From an uncultured Caryophanales bacterium (GTDB lineage: Bacteria; Bacillota_I; Bacilli_A; RFN20; CAG-826), in NCBI GenBank assembly GCA_947302535.1, contig CAMYVX010000006.1, positions 1 through 62,962 of the forward strand: a stretch of DNA of 62,962 nucleotides. Direction: 5' to 3'. This document shows positions 1 to 10,076 of the stretch, piece after piece. Position numbers and translations under genes: made by a program. The notes below the pieces were generated by a model, which ran no database searches, was not told the DNA's origin, and was given only the letters and a program-made list of their open reading frames with translations. How positions within the stretch are numbered: the stretch's first letter is position 1; every line of letters begins with the position of its first letter.

Positions 1-533
1 AAATCATCTAAATCTATATAATTTTCCGTTAAATTTACAAAAATAAATGAGGTATTAGCCATATTTTCTAAAGTAAAGTGAAATAAATCAACGTTATCAG
101 TCTTGATTAATAGACGCCCGCATTTCTTTAAAACACGAAAGTATTTTTCTAGATAAGAGGGCGCAGTCAACCGTCTTTTTTCATGTCGTTTCTTTGGCCA
201 AGGATCAGAAAAATTTAAGAAGATATTATTCACGCTATTATCTTTTAAAGAGTCAAGGACGGCGTCGGCGTTCTCATAGGCTAGCTTAGCATTGTTTATC
301 TTTTCATCTACTAACTTTTTTGCGCTTATTCCGGCGCATGTGACATTTCTTTCAATGCCAACAAACTCCTTATGAGGAAATTTCTTGGCCATATCGACTA
401 AAAACTGTCCTTTACCCGAACCAATTTCTAAAGCAAAAAGATCCTTAACATCTTGAAAATATGGTAAAGACACCATCACTTCTTGATGTTCCTCGATATA
501 AGGTTTTGTCCAAGCTTTAAATTTGGTTCTCAT
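1..533 (-). CDS. trmB: tRNA (guanine-N7-)-methyltransferase TrmB, C-terminus cut by window edge
   Basis: TrmB transfers a methyl group from SAM to N7 of G46 in the tRNA variable loop. The reading frame starts with ATG at 533 (MRTKFKAWTKPYIEEHQ) and stays open to the left edge, about 177 residues. The SAM-binding motif LEIGSGKGQFL lies near residues 37-47. The family hallmark FLNFSDPWPKKRHEKRR follows in the middle of the protein, leaving little doubt about identity. Only the last few dozen residues should be missing (family length about 210-220). The start codon overlaps the TGA stop of the upstream peptidase gene as ATGA, so the two are translationally coupled and this is the distal gene of that operon. 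Confidence 0.95.
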   Translation of the reverse strand, partial: MRTKFKAWTKPYIEEHQEVMVSLPYFQDVKDLFALEIGSGKGQFLVDMAKKFPHKEFVGIERNVTCAGISAKKLVDEKINNAKLAYENADAVLDSLKDNSVNNIFLNFSDPWPKKRHEKRRLTAPSYLEKYFRVLKKCGRLLIKTDNVDLFHFTLENMANTSFIFVNLTENYIDLDD

Positions 534-1909
534 GAGATTTTCTTCCCTAATTCTACTATCGCGTGTGCGTAAATACCTAAAGAAATATATAAATCTTTTA
601 TAGGAAGATATTCATCTGGAGAATGGAATAATAAATCAACTCCAGGGAACTGCATACCAAAAGCAACAACGTTATCAGCGTCTTTAGCATATGTTCCTCC
701 ACCTATGGCTAATGGTTTACTCTTATAATCATTAGTCTCTTCTTGATATACTTTCAACAAAGTTGAAACTAAAACAGAATCTTGTGGATAATAAAGAAGT
801 TCATGAGCGCTTAAAACATCAACTTTAAACGGCTTATTTGCCTTTTTAATGCGCTTAATAATGTCTTTTGATTTAACTCCATTAACATGACGGAAATTAA
901 CTGTCATCGAGAAATCTTTGCCATCATATGAAATCAAGCCAACATTTAGACTATTCTCTCCCATGTCTTCACTCTTGTTATAAGCATCAACCCCACGACC
1001 ATAGACATCGCTATACATTTTTACTAACTGAATTAATTCCGGATATTCATAAATATAGGCCAAAGTACTAATTCCAATCATTCCAGCGTTGATACCATCT
1101 TGTGGAGCGGATCCATGAGCGGATTTACCATAAATAGTAATAAATAGTTTGTTGCCTTTTTTGTTAAACGAATGCTTTATCTTATTCTCTTCAAGATATA
1201 AAAGGAGGGATTCATTATCATCAGTGACCATTTCAAACTCCTCAATAACACAGTTAAAAGCTGTGCCACCTTTGAAGGAATAAATATGAGGAAGTTTAAA
1301 TGCTTTTTTAACCTCATAATTAATAATAGCTTTCTCTCCATAAATTAAAGGATAGTCAGCATCAGGAGAAAAACCTAGAGTTGGTTGATACTTCTTTAAT
1401 GTGTGGAAATAATGTTCCATACAAGCAGAACCGCTTTCTTCATTTCCGCCCACTAATAAGCGAACTTGATAGTCTCCTAACAAGTGATTATCTTTGAGCA
1501 TTTTTAAAGCATAATAAGAGGCAAGTAAAGGTCCTTTATCATCGCTTACGCCACGTCCATATAAAACATTTTTCTTTTCTAAGACTTCAAAAGGATTATG
1601 TTTCCATCCATTTCCCGGAGGAACTACATCAGCATGGGCTAAGATAGTGATGTTCTTTTCTTTTTTATCACCCTCAAGAATTTCCACTATCTTATTATCG
1701 TAATTAGTAACGGTGAAGCCATCTTTCTTGGCTAATTCTTCAATAAACTTAAGAGCCTTACTGACGCCTTTACCAAAAGGATTTTTCTCATCCGCAGTAC
1801 TAGCATCATAGGTTGAATCAATTGCGCAAAACTTTTTTAGATTTTCAACCATCACTTTGTAATAATTCTTGCCTAAGCTTTGATAAATACTTTCTTGTTT
1901 TTTACTCAT
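530..1909 (-). CDS. pepV: M20 family dipeptidase, PepV-like
   Basis: A cytosolic zinc dipeptidase of the PepV branch of family M20, which cleaves dipeptides during peptide nutrition. The M20 metal-ligand motifs are all present: AHADVVP, GRGVSDDKGP, GGNEESGS, the FSPDADYP Asp and the C-terminal FHSPDE His. Length (459 aa) matches PepV (about 465). An in-frame ATG exists 15 nt upstream (1924), but the ATG at 1909 is preceded by GGAGG at 8-nt spacing, so I place the start there. It overlaps the end of the upstream ECF gene by 8 nt and is followed by trmB through an ATGA overlap. The substrate range cannot be read from sequence. Confidence 0.9.
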   Translation of the reverse strand: MSKKQESIYQSLGKNYYKVMVENLKKFCAIDSTYDASTADEKNPFGKGVSKALKFIEELAKKDGFTVTNYDNKIVEILEGDKKEKNITILAHADVVPPGNGWKHNPFEVLEKKNVLYGRGVSDDKGPLLASYYALKMLKDNHLLGDYQVRLLVGGNEESGSACMEHYFHTLKKYQPTLGFSPDADYPLIYGEKAIINYEVKKAFKLPHIYSFKGGTAFNCVIEEFEMVTDDNESLLLYLEENKIKHSFNKKGNKLFITIYGKSAHGSAPQDGINAGMIGISTLAYIYEYPELIQLVKMYSDVYGRGVDAYNKSEDMGENSLNVGLISYDGKDFSMTVNFRHVNGVKSKDIIKRIKKANKPFKVDVLSAHELLYYPQDSVLVSTLLKVYQEETNDYKSKPLAIGGGTYAKDADNVVAFGMQFPGVDLLFHSPDEYLPIKDLYISLGIYAHAIVELGKKIS

Positions 1910-2537
1910 TATCTTGTCCTCCATCTTCTTCTTGACTTGCTATTTCTCTCATACTCCTTTTCTTATCAAAATAGCGATAAATCATATAAATAACGTGCGA
2001 AAGAAAGGAATTTACTAATAATTCAAATATAAAATTAATGCCAATTACCGAAAGGATAAGGAAAGAGAAAGCATTATCCGATCCGTTGTTCTTGGCCATA
2101 TCTTGAAAAAATAATAAGAAACACACACTAAACAAAAGTGTATTAATAATAGGAATGGAAATACAAGCAAGTATGCTGCCTAAGAATTCTTTTTTCCTTC
2201 CTTTAAATAGTTTAAAAATCCAACCAGCACAAAAGCCAGCGGCGCTACATTTTAATAAACAAGTTACAATTGTTCCGGGAACGGTAAGCGGATAGAATAT
2301 AGCAATTGTGTCCGCTGAAAACAAAACGACAAAACCATTTAGCAAACCTAATAACAGCCCGCCAATTGGACCTAATGTTAAAGCACCAATGGCAATAGGA
2401 ACAAGGGATAAATTTATAGTAGCAAAGCCAAAATTAATCAAATTTCCAAATATCTGTAAAACGATTGTAACAGCAGATAAGAAGGAAAGATAAGCAATAT
2501 TTTTGCTTGTAAAAAAGGGTTCACTTTTAACGCTCAT
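1902..2537 (-). CDS. ECF transporter S component, probably for pantothenate
   Basis: A 211-residue, very hydrophobic protein with about six membrane segments and the INLSLVPIAIGALTLGP plus GLLLGLLNG pattern typical of substrate-binding (S) components of energy-coupling factor vitamin importers. S components work with a shared EcfA/A'/T module, which is not in this window. It overlaps the start of the type III pantothenate kinase operon partner by 11 nt, so pantothenate (a PanT-type role) is the best guess; this is inferred from context, not from a substrate motif. The C-terminus is an acidic soluble tail. Alternatives are other B-vitamin S components. Confidence 0.8.
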   Translation of the reverse strand: MSVKSEPFFTSKNIAYLSFLSAVTIVLQIFGNLINFGFATINLSLVPIAIGALTLGPIGGLLLGLLNGFVVLFSADTIAIFYPLTVPGTIVTCLLKCSAAGFCAGWIFKLFKGRKKEFLGSILACISIPIINTLLFSVCFLLFFQDMAKNNGSDNAFSFLILSVIGINFIFELLVNSFLSHVIYMIYRYFDKKRSMREIASQEEDGGQDNE

Positions 2538-3309
2538 TTTTCTTTCCTCCGTTCTTAAATCCGATGGAATTGAGACCTTCTAAAACAAGATTCTCATCAT
2601 AAATAAACGGGATATCTAAATAGTCTTTTACGATATTAGCGCTTCCACCTGTAAGAATATGTTTACAAGAATAACCAAGTTCTTTTTCTAAGCGTTTAAC
2701 TAACCCACATAACATATCAGCATGTCCATAGACAATTCCTGCATTCATGGCTTCAAAAGTGTTCTTTGCCATTATAGATTTTGGTTTATCTAAATTAATA
2801 CTAGGGAGCATCGCGGCTTTATTAGATAAGCTTCTTAATGAAATGGTTAATCCAGGTAAAATCAACGCACTTGAAAAGGAACCATTTTTATCTAAAAGAA
2901 GCACCTTACTAGCGGTTCCTAAATCCATAATAATAAGAGGATAGGAATATTTTTCTTTTGCTCCAACTAGATCGGCAATTAAATCTCCTCCAACTTCAGA
3001 AGGATGATCGACATTTAAAACTAATCCTGTCTTAATGCCAGGGCCAACACTCATAATTGAGGCATTTGGAAAGATTTTTCCTAATGCGTCTTTGAGTGAA
3101 AAATTAATTTCAGGAACAACTGAAGAATATATGATATTCGTCACATCTTCAATTTGCCCACTATTAGCAATTTGTTTAACGATGATATCTTGATATTCAT
3201 CGCTAGTTTTAACTAAGTCGGTTGTTAAAGACAAAGAACGAATAATCTTCTCGTCTTTAAAAATACCAACATTAATTGTGGAATTACCCACATCTACGCA
3301 TAAATTCAT
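2527..3309 (-). CDS. coaX: type III pantothenate kinase
   Basis: Phosphorylates pantothenate with ATP, the first step of coenzyme A synthesis. The N-terminal phosphate-binding motif reads MNLCVDVGNSTINVG, the type III signature (DVGNT-like, ASKHA fold). The central GGDLIADLVGA and the later LTGGSAN segments are also type III features. Length 260 aa is normal. The start is supported by AGGAGG seven bases before the ATG. It is the first gene of a unit with the ECF S component, dipeptidase and trmB. A 14-bp perfect palindrome lies just upstream and may be an operator. Confidence 0.93.
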   Translation of the reverse strand: MNLCVDVGNSTINVGIFKDEKIIRSLSLTTDLVKTSDEYQDIIVKQIANSGQIEDVTNIIYSSVVPEINFSLKDALGKIFPNASIMSVGPGIKTGLVLNVDHPSEVGGDLIADLVGAKEKYSYPLIIMDLGTASKVLLLDKNGSFSSALILPGLTISLRSLSNKAAMLPSINLDKPKSIMAKNTFEAMNAGIVYGHADMLCGLVKRLEKELGYSCKHILTGGSANIVKDYLDIPFIYDENLVLEGLNSIGFKNGGKKNER

Positions 3310-3325
3310 AATTACCTCCTACAAT

Positions 3326-3339
3326 CTCACAATTGTGAG
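3326..3339. promoter_or_regulatory. 14-bp perfect palindrome upstream of coaX
   Basis: CTCACAATTGTGAG is fully self-complementary and sits 16 nt before the coaX ATG, in the 46-nt gap after leuS. It has no loop and no T-run, so it does not look like a terminator; a dimeric repressor site is possible. Its CACAATT core resembles the inverted repeat at 22272-22290. Function is inferred only. Confidence 0.35.
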
Positions 3340-3355
3340 TATCGTGTTATAAAAA

Positions 3356-5758
3356 TTATAATGCGACAATATTTATAATCTTATTTTTTACAAAAATAAT
3401 CTTTTTAATTTCTTTGCCTTCGATGTGCTTCAACACATTCGGATTATTAAGTGCAAGTCTCTTTAATTCTTCTTCGTCTGTATCCATGTTCACTTCAATG
3501 GTGTCGCGAAGTTTTCCGTTAACTGAAACAGCAATCTTACAAGTATTAAGCACTAATTTTGTTTCATCATATGTCGGCCATGGTTCATAAACGATAACAT
3601 CTTCATGACCCATAATAGACCACAATTCTTCTCCTAAATGAGGAGCGATGCAATCAATCATCTTAATGAAGCCTTCTAAATATGGACGATAAAGTTTTTC
3701 TGCTTTATAGAATTCATTGGTAAGAATCATTAAAGCACTAATCGCTGTATTAAACTGCAAAGCATTGAAGTCATCAGTTACTTTCTTCACTGTGGAATGA
3801 TAAATGAAATCAAGTTTACCATCATTCTTATCAGTAAATTTTGAAGTAAATTCTTTCTCTGTGAACAAACGATAAACACGGTCTAAATATCTTTTCGCGC
3901 CATCAAGACCACTATCACTCCAAGGAAGTGAAGCCTCTAATGGTCCCATGAACATCTCATATAAGCGTAAGGAATCAGCTCCATATTGCTCAACAACATC
4001 GTCAGGATTTATAACGTTCCCGCGGGATTTAGACATTTTTTCGCCGTTTGAACCCAAAATCATACCTTGGTGGAATAATTTCTTAAATGGTTCTGAGCAG
4101 CTCACAACACCTTGGTCATACAAGAACTTATGCCAGAAACGAGCATAGAGTAAATGTAAAACTGCATGCTCTGCTCCTCCAATATATAAATCTACAGGAA
4201 GCCAGTGATCTAATAAGGCTTTATCAGCAATAGCTTTATCATTATGTGGATCGATGTATCTAAGATAATACCAACAAGATCCAGCCCATTGAGGCATAGT
4301 GTTAGTTTCTCTTAAACCATGTTTTCCATTAATGGTGACATTAAGCCAATCAGTTGCGTGCACTAATGGAGATTCTCCGGTTCCAGATGGTTGATACTTT
4401 TCCATTTCTGGTAATACTAATGGAAGAGCGTCTTTATCCAAAGGATAAATGGTCTTATCATCCATTAAAACAACAGGGATAGGTTCACCCCAATATCTTT
4501 GTCTAGAGAAGAGCCAGTCTCTTAATTTATAATTAACTTGTTTACTTCCTTGTTTTGAAGCAATTAATTTATCTAAGATAATCTTTTTCGCTTCTTTAAT
4601 GTTTTTACCATTAGCTTCCTCTGAATAAATATGAGGAGCATCATCGACCATCGCATTCTTAGAAATATCTCCTTCAAGAACTTGAATCATAGGAAGATGA
4701 TATTTGCTTGCGAAAGCATAGTCTCTTTCATCATGCGCAGGAACCGCCATAACAGCCCCACTTCCATAGGAAGCTAAAACATAATCCGCGATATATATTG
4801 GTACCTCTTTACCGTTGATTGGGTTAATCGCATAACTACCAGTAAAGCAACCAGTCTTGTCTTTGTTTAATTCTGTTCTTTCTAAATCAGACTTACTTTC
4901 AATCGATTTAATGTAAGCTTCAACTTCTTTTCTTTGTCCATCGGTGGTAATGCTTTTTACTAAAGGATGTTCAGGCGCTAAACAGCAATATGTGCACCCA
5001 TATAATGTATCAACGCGTGTGGTAAAGACTTCAAAAGTCTTATCACTACCTTTAATTTTAAAGGTAATCTTTGCACCTTCGCTTCTTCCAATCCAATTTC
5101 TTTGCATCTCTAAAGTAGAGGCAGGCCAATCTAATCCATCTAATCCTTCAAGAAGTTTATCGGCGTAATCCGTAATCTTTAAGACCCATTGACGCATTGG
5201 CTTACGAATAACTGGGAATCCACCAACTTCACTTTTTCCATCAATCACTTCTTCATTAGCAAGAACGGTTCCAAGTTCAGGACAGAAGTTTACCGGACGA
5301 TAATCAACATAAGCTAAATTCTTATCGTAAAGATTTAAGAAGATCCACTGTGTCCAACGATAATATGAAGGATCGCTAGTGGCAAATTCTCTATTCCAAT
5401 CATAAGAAAAACCGAGCATCTTAATCTGTTCACGGAAATGATCAATATTCTTCTTTGTGATAATTGAAGGATGCTGATTGGTTTTCATCGCGTATTGTTC
5501 AGCGGGCAAACCAAAAGAATCCCATCCCATTGGATGCAAAACGTTATAACCTTGCATTCTTTTCATACGGGCTAAAATATCCGAAGCAGTATATCCTTCT
5601 GGATGTCCAACATGTAAACCTTGTCCACTTGGATAAGGGAACATATCTAAAATATAGTATTTTGGTTTTGAAAAGTCGTAAGTGTCACAGACGAAGGAAT
5701 TCTTTTCTTCCCAAATCTTTCTCCATTTCTTCTCAATATTCTTATAATCGTATCCCAT
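3356..5758 (-). CDS. leuS: leucyl-tRNA synthetase
   Basis: Class Ia synthetase charging tRNA-Leu. Visible features: [10 protein letters not shown] (HIGH motif) near residue 50, the editing-domain segments [12 protein letters not shown] and [16 protein letters not shown] in the CP1 insertion, the YWGEPIPVV catalytic block, and KMSKSRGNV (KMSKS). The 800-residue length equals the bacterial norm. The SD AGGAGA lies before the ATG, 9 nt after the glgA stop codon, so leuS appears to be read from the glycogen operon as well as, possibly, its own weak promoter. Nothing in the sequence suggests loss of editing. Confidence 0.97.
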   Translation of the reverse strand: MGYDYKNIEKKWRKIWEEKNSFVCDTYDFSKPKYYILDMFPYPSGQGLHVGHPEGYTASDILARMKRMQGYNVLHPMGWDSFGLPAEQYAMKTNQHPSIITKKNIDHFREQIKMLGFSYDWNREFATSDPSYYRWTQWIFLNLYDKNLAYVDYRPVNFCPELGTVLANEEVIDGKSEVGGFPVIRKPMRQWVLKITDYADKLLEGLDGLDWPASTLEMQRNWIGRSEGAKITFKIKGSDKTFEVFTTRVDTLYGCTYCCLAPEHPLVKSITTDGQRKEVEAYIKSIESKSDLERTELNKDKTGCFTGSYAINPINGKEVPIYIADYVLASYGSGAVMAVPAHDERDYAFASKYHLPMIQVLEGDISKNAMVDDAPHIYSEEANGKNIKEAKKIILDKLIASKQGSKQVNYKLRDWLFSRQRYWGEPIPVVLMDDKTIYPLDKDALPLVLPEMEKYQPSGTGESPLVHATDWLNVTINGKHGLRETNTMPQWAGSCWYYLRYIDPHNDKAIADKALLDHWLPVDLYIGGAEHAVLHLLYARFWHKFLYDQGVVSCSEPFKKLFHQGMILGSNGEKMSKSRGNVINPDDVVEQYGADSLRLYEMFMGPLEASLPWSDSGLDGAKRYLDRVYRLFTEKEFTSKFTDKNDGKLDFIYHSTVKKVTDDFNALQFNTAISALMILTNEFYKAEKLYRPYLEGFIKMIDCIAPHLGEELWSIMGHEDVIVYEPWPTYDETKLVLNTCKIAVSVNGKLRDTIEVNMDTDEEELKRLALNNPNVLKHIEGKEIKKIIFVKNKIINIVAL

Positions 5759-5767
5759 ATAGGTCTC

Positions 5768-7198
5768 CTATTTGTTAATAATACTTAAATATATTTTGTA
5801 ATATTCATCCGCACTCTTTTGCCAAGAGTTGTCAGTTAATAAAGCATTCTTCATTAATTGCTTCCTTAAAGGAAGATTTTCCCAACAATTATAAGCAAAC
5901 TGACAAGTTTGATTAATTTCATGTTGGTTGTAATAATCAAAGCCAAAGCCGTTTGCTTCACCTTCATTAGTGCCATCATAAAGAACAACTGAATCTTTTA
6001 ATCCGCCCGTTCTTCTTACTAAAGGAAGGGCTCCGTAACGTTGAGCAATCATCTGTGTTAATCCACAAGGTTCAAATAATGAAGGAACTAAGACAATGTC
6101 GCTGGCTGCATATATTTGATGTGCAAGAGCGTCGTTATAGCCGATATAGATAGCAAGATTTTTAGGATATCTTTTTCTTAAATCTTCTAACCATTGTTCA
6201 TAACGGTATTCTCCAGAACCAAGAACAACAGCGGAGCAACCTTGCTTTAACATTTCTTCTAAAGCTGGTAATGCAATATCTAAACCCTTTTGCCAAGTAA
6301 GTCTAGTCACTAATGAAAATAGAGGCTTACCATAATCATAAATATTCAATTTTCGCATTAATTCTAGCTTATTTTTGTTCTTTTTGCGGAAATAGTCATT
6401 CGCGTTATAGTTTTCAAAAATCAATTTATCTTCTCTTGGATTAAACTCGTCGTAGTCAATTCCGTTAAGAATTCCCACAAAATCATATTCGCGGAAACGA
6501 AGTACTCCATCTAATCCCATACCACCTTCTGGGGTTAATAATTCATAACGGTGATTTGGAGAAACGGTTGTAATCTTATCAGAATATACAATCGCCGCTT
6601 TTAAAGTTGATACTCCACCTTTAAATCTAATAGAGCCATTTTCATAAACAGAATATGGAAGTCCATATAATTCTCTTGTTGCAGAAGCGTCAAGCAATCC
6701 TTGGAAAGCCGGATTATGAATAGAGAAAACAAATTTAGTTTTCTTGAAATAATTATTCGCATATTCATCTTCCTTGATTAAACAAGGAAGCATACCCACA
6801 TGCCAATCATGGATATGAATGATATCCGGAATATCCATCAATTGATAAAGAAGCTCTTTAACTGCGAGAGTGAAAAAAGCAAATCTTTCCCCGTCATCAT
6901 CAAAACCATAGAATTGATCACGATGGAAATAATGACCATCAATAAAGAAATAACGGATGTCCTCGTGTTTTGTAAAATAAACATCACATCCAACCTGTCT
7001 CCAACCAACGGCTACGAGGAAAGTATTAATTTTTTCTAAGTCTTTAAATTGTTCTTTAACACCTTGATATAAAGGGGTAAAGATGGAAACTGATTCACCT
7101 TTTTTTACTAATTCTGAGGATAAGGAATAAACAACATCCGCTAATCCACCAGTCTTAGAAAAAGGACGTGACTCAGCGGCTACCATATAAATTTTCAT
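5768..7198 (-). CDS. glgA: glycogen synthase (ADP-glucose type)
   Basis: GT5-family glycosyltransferase that extends alpha-1,4-glucan from ADP-glucose. It carries the N-terminal ADP-glucose-binding motif FSKTGGLADVVYSL (residues about 13-26), the HIHDWHVGMLP segment and the C-terminal FEPCGLTQMIAQRYG with TGGLKDSV (GT-B fold, retaining mechanism). Length 476 aa is standard. Its ATG overlaps the glgD stop by one base, giving a tight glgC-glgD-glgA unit. Branching enzyme and phosphorylase are not in the window. Confidence 0.96.
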   Translation of the reverse strand: MKIYMVAAESRPFSKTGGLADVVYSLSSELVKKGESVSIFTPLYQGVKEQFKDLEKINTFLVAVGWRQVGCDVYFTKHEDIRYFFIDGHYFHRDQFYGFDDDGERFAFFTLAVKELLYQLMDIPDIIHIHDWHVGMLPCLIKEDEYANNYFKKTKFVFSIHNPAFQGLLDASATRELYGLPYSVYENGSIRFKGGVSTLKAAIVYSDKITTVSPNHRYELLTPEGGMGLDGVLRFREYDFVGILNGIDYDEFNPREDKLIFENYNANDYFRKKNKNKLELMRKLNIYDYGKPLFSLVTRLTWQKGLDIALPALEEMLKQGCSAVVLGSGEYRYEQWLEDLRKRYPKNLAIYIGYNDALAHQIYAASDIVLVPSLFEPCGLTQMIAQRYGALPLVRRTGGLKDSVVLYDGTNEGEANGFGFDYYNQHEINQTCQFAYNCWENLPLRKQLMKNALLTDNSWQKSADEYYKIYLSIINK

Positions 7199-8316
7199 TA
7201 GACGATAACCCCTTTCTTAATATAGAGAATTTCATTCTCTTCACCACTCAATTCGCTGGAATTAAGAATTTTAACTTGCTTATCAGCAAGAACGTGATTA
7301 ATCTTAACACCTTGACCGACCTTAGTGTGAGTAAAAAGAATAGAATTCTTTACGACCGCACCTTCTTTAACAACAACATCACGAGAAATAATCGAATTAA
7401 TTACTGTTCCCTTAATAATGCTACCATTAGCGATAAAACTATTTTGTACAACAGCTTTAGGTCCATATAAAACAGGAGGAGTGTTATGAGAGATTGTATA
7501 AATTGGCCAATCATCTAAAAATAATTTTTGGCGGTTCTCATACTTTAATAAATCCATGGAATGTCTTACGTAATCCTGTAAAGAAAGGATTGGATAAACA
7601 ACGCCATCAAATCTATAAGTAGCAATACTCATTTGTTGATTGGCACAGACATGCTTAATCATTTTTCTTAAACTATAAAGAATCGAGACTTCTTTGGATA
7701 ACTCGCAAAGACTTAATAAAGCGTATTTAGAAATAACAAATGTTTCTAAAGAAATATCAGCCACTCTTTTTCTAGCGGCAATACGATAGAAATCTTTTAC
7801 TGTTCCATCAGGATTAAGTTCAAGACCGTCACAATTTTTAAAATTAGCTTCCGCATTATTGGAGTGGATATAAGCAAGGGTAATATCTCTACCACTTTCA
7901 ACATGTGCTTTGATTAATGGACGGAAATCAAATGACATTAAGAAGAATGGGGGCGTAAAAACAAAGTAATCTGCATCAGCATAAACAAAGTAATCTCTAT
8001 TGCTTAAGATATTAGAAATATCTGTATTAAATTTCACATCCGCAAAGACTTCCTCGTTAGTAAAGAAACGAATGTCTCCTGTCTTTGTATTAGGGATCCA
8101 AGCATGTCCATCTTTAATGTGATCATGAATGGAAGTACCTTTTTTCTCAACTAAAATTCCTATTTGACTAATATGCGAATTAGTGAAATTCGACAACGCA
8201 AAATCCATTAAACCATAACGCCCTAAAAACGTATTAGCGGCTAATGGTCTTCTCTCAGTTAAACCCCCAAGATAAGGTCCATCGTGAAGATTACAAATAC
8301 CAACAATTTTCGCCAT
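7198..8316 (-). CDS. glgD: GlgD-type glucose-1-phosphate adenylyltransferase subunit
   Basis: Non-catalytic or regulatory partner of GlgC in the Firmicute GlgCD heterotetramer that makes ADP-glucose. It keeps the nucleotidyltransferase fold and C-terminal left-handed beta-helix (hexapeptide repeats around NSFIANGSIIKGTVINS). The glycine-rich GGxGTRL loop of GlgC is replaced by CNLHDGPYLGGLTERR, as is usual in GlgD. I set the start at the ATG at 8316 (MAKIVGICN), which has AAAGG upstream at 10 nt; an alternative GTG two codons earlier overlaps the glgC stop. Length 372 aa is typical. Confidence 0.92.
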   Translation of the reverse strand: MAKIVGICNLHDGPYLGGLTERRPLAANTFLGRYGLMDFALSNFTNSHISQIGILVEKKGTSIHDHIKDGHAWIPNTKTGDIRFFTNEEVFADVKFNTDISNILSNRDYFVYADADYFVFTPPFFLMSFDFRPLIKAHVESGRDITLAYIHSNNAEANFKNCDGLELNPDGTVKDFYRIAARKRVADISLETFVISKYALLSLCELSKEVSILYSLRKMIKHVCANQQMSIATYRFDGVVYPILSLQDYVRHSMDLLKYENRQKLFLDDWPIYTISHNTPPVLYGPKAVVQNSFIANGSIIKGTVINSIISRDVVVKEGAVVKNSILFTHTKVGQGVKINHVLADKQVKILNSSELSGEENEILYIKKGVIV

Positions 8317-8321
8317 AACCA

Positions 8322-9446
8322 CTACGCCTTTCTAGAAATCAAAACGATTTCTTTGCTATTAAGATTTATTCTTTCATTTTCTTCAATAACTGTTCCAGCC
8401 GAAATAATCGCATTAGAAACATGGGCTCCAACTTTAATTCTTGCCCCTTCCATAATGACACAGTTTTTACAAACTGTTTTTTCTTCTAAAACCGCATCAG
8501 AAGAAATCACACAACAATCAGCTTTACCAAGAATAATGGCTCCTTGATTAGCAATGGAGCGTGTCACTGAGCCTTCAGGTCCAACATATTGAGGAACCGA
8601 ACTAGGATCCTCACTATAAATTCTGGTTGATAAATCACCATCATATAAATCCATTAAATGTCTATCTAAAGCAATATCCATATTGGCTTGATGTAGGGAG
8701 GCAATTGTTCCTACATCTCTCCAATAGCCTTTAAAGCGATAAGCTTGAATCTTTTTATTACTAGCAAGCATCGCGGGAATGATATCTTTACCGAAGTCAT
8801 GGGAACTATTTTCATTCTTCATATCTTCTTTTAAAAGTTTAGATAATACCTTCCAGGTAAAAACATAAACACCCATACTTGCTAAATTGCTTTTTGGTTT
8901 ACGGGGCTTTTCTTGAAATTCAACAATACGATCTTTTTCGTCAGTAATAACAATTCCGAATCTAGAAGCTTCGCTTGGATCGACTTCAATACAAGAAATA
9001 GTGACATCCGCTCCACTTGAAATATGGAGGTCAATCATATCGTTATATTTGGTTTTATAAATATGGTCACCAGAAAGAATCAAAACATAATCGGCTTCCA
9101 TATTATCTAAAAAGTCGATATTACGAGAAATCGCATCAGCGGTTCCCTTGTACCAGTTAGATCCTTCTTCGGTTTGTTTTGGAGATAAAGTTGCCATTAA
9201 AGCGTGGACTCCATTAAGTCCCCACTTTTCTCCGTTACCTAAATATGAATCTAAAGAGGTTGATTCATACTGAGTTAAAACGCCAATTGTGTTAATACCA
9301 CTATTAGCGCAATTACTTAAAGGAAAATCGATGATACGATAACGAGCAGCAAAGGAAACAGCGGGTTTCGCAACCTTTTTTGTCAAAGACTCTAAACGAG
9401 TTCCTTTTCCACCGGCTAAAATCATCGCGACAACTTTATTGTTCAT
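8322..9446 (-). CDS. glgC: glucose-1-phosphate adenylyltransferase, catalytic subunit
   Basis: Makes ADP-glucose from ATP and glucose-1-phosphate, the committed step of glycogen synthesis. Motifs: MILAGGKGTRL (residues about 8-18), RIIDFPLSNCANSGI, LSGDHIYK (metal Asp) and FQEKP (sugar phosphate binding), then a beta-helix of hexapeptides. The frame is open further upstream, but the ATG at 9446 has GAGG at 8-nt spacing and aligns with the family N-terminus, giving 374 aa. First gene of the glgC-glgD-glgA(-leuS) unit. A possible promoter (TTTAAA, 17 nt, TAACAT ending at 9467) lies in the divergent spacer but is weak. Confidence 0.95.
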   Translation of the reverse strand: MNNKVVAMILAGGKGTRLESLTKKVAKPAVSFAARYRIIDFPLSNCANSGINTIGVLTQYESTSLDSYLGNGEKWGLNGVHALMATLSPKQTEEGSNWYKGTADAISRNIDFLDNMEADYVLILSGDHIYKTKYNDMIDLHISSGADVTISCIEVDPSEASRFGIVITDEKDRIVEFQEKPRKPKSNLASMGVYVFTWKVLSKLLKEDMKNENSSHDFGKDIIPAMLASNKKIQAYRFKGYWRDVGTIASLHQANMDIALDRHLMDLYDGDLSTRIYSEDPSSVPQYVGPEGSVTRSIANQGAIILGKADCCVISSDAVLEEKTVCKNCVIMEGARIKVGAHVSNAIISAGTVIEENERINLNSKEIVLISRKA

Positions 9447-9553
9447 AATTAAAACCTCGCACATATATGTTAACACACGCGCATATTCATTTAAACAAAG
9501 TCATATTTTTTCTTTAAAAAACCTATTTTTTCAGTAAACTTATACATAGCGAT

Positions 9554-10006
9554 ATGAATAAAATTAGACCATCATTTAAGAAGCTTCTCTTATACGCTAT
9601 TATCTCATTGGTAGTTGTCGAGACTATTTTATTTATTTCTTTCTTTTCCTATTTTGCCACTTTCCCATGGCAAGCATTCACTTATGCAATTGTTATTCTC
9701 CCACCTGTTTTAATATTCATTTTATTTATTTTCTCCACGAGACAATATTATTACGTTATAGATAAAAAGAATTTTATGATGAAAAAGTTTAACAAAGAGT
9801 TTTACTTTGATTACGACAATATAATTTACATAGATCAAAACCGTAAAAACAAGAATAAAGCAATCGCATTTTTCACTCCAAAAAACGGCGTGCATTACCT
9901 TACTCCTGATAAAGATGACATCCTTTATCAAACATTGTTAAAAAAATGTCAAAATCTTATCAGTGAGCAGGATTTTAAAATTCGCTTTCCAAATGTAAAA
10001 ATATAA
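9554..10006 (+). CDS. small two-TM membrane protein with soluble C-terminal domain, unknown
   Basis: A 150-residue protein I do not recognise. Two membrane helices (about residues 9-34 and 40-61) are followed by a basic cytosolic domain of beta-rich look (YYYVIDKKNFMMKKF, YDNIIYIDQ), reminiscent of small PH-like bacterial membrane domains. A TATACA box at 9541-9546 ends 7 nt before the ATG and there is no Shine-Dalgarno, so translation may be leaderless. It lies divergent from glgC and upstream of rpmB, which has its own promoter overlapping the end of this gene. Confidence 0.65.
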   Translation: MNKIRPSFKKLLLYAIISLVVVETILFISFFSYFATFPWQAFTYAIVILPPVLIFILFIFSTRQYYYVIDKKNFMMKKFNKEFYFDYDNIIYIDQNRKNKNKAIAFFTPKNGVHYLTPDKDDILYQTLLKKCQNLISEQDFKIRFPNVKI

Positions 10007-10016
10007 TAAAATGCTA

Positions 10017-10046
10017 TTGCATGTAATGTTCAGTTTGTGGTATATT
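10017..10046 (+). promoter_or_regulatory. sigma-A-type promoter of rpmB
   Basis: TTGCAT (10017-10022), an 18-nt spacer, then TATATT (10041-10046) preceded by TGG, an extended -10. The predicted start is near 10053, leaving a short leader with the strong SD AAAGGAGG before the rpmB ATG. Confidence 0.65.
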
Positions 10047-10076
10047 TAGCAAGACTCGTAAAAGGAGGTCTACGAT

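Noticed and set aside
3326-3339. lac-operator resemblance of the coaX palindrome
   Set aside because: The likeness is limited to AATTGTGAG and there are no LacI-family regulators or sugar genes nearby; kept only as a generic palindrome.
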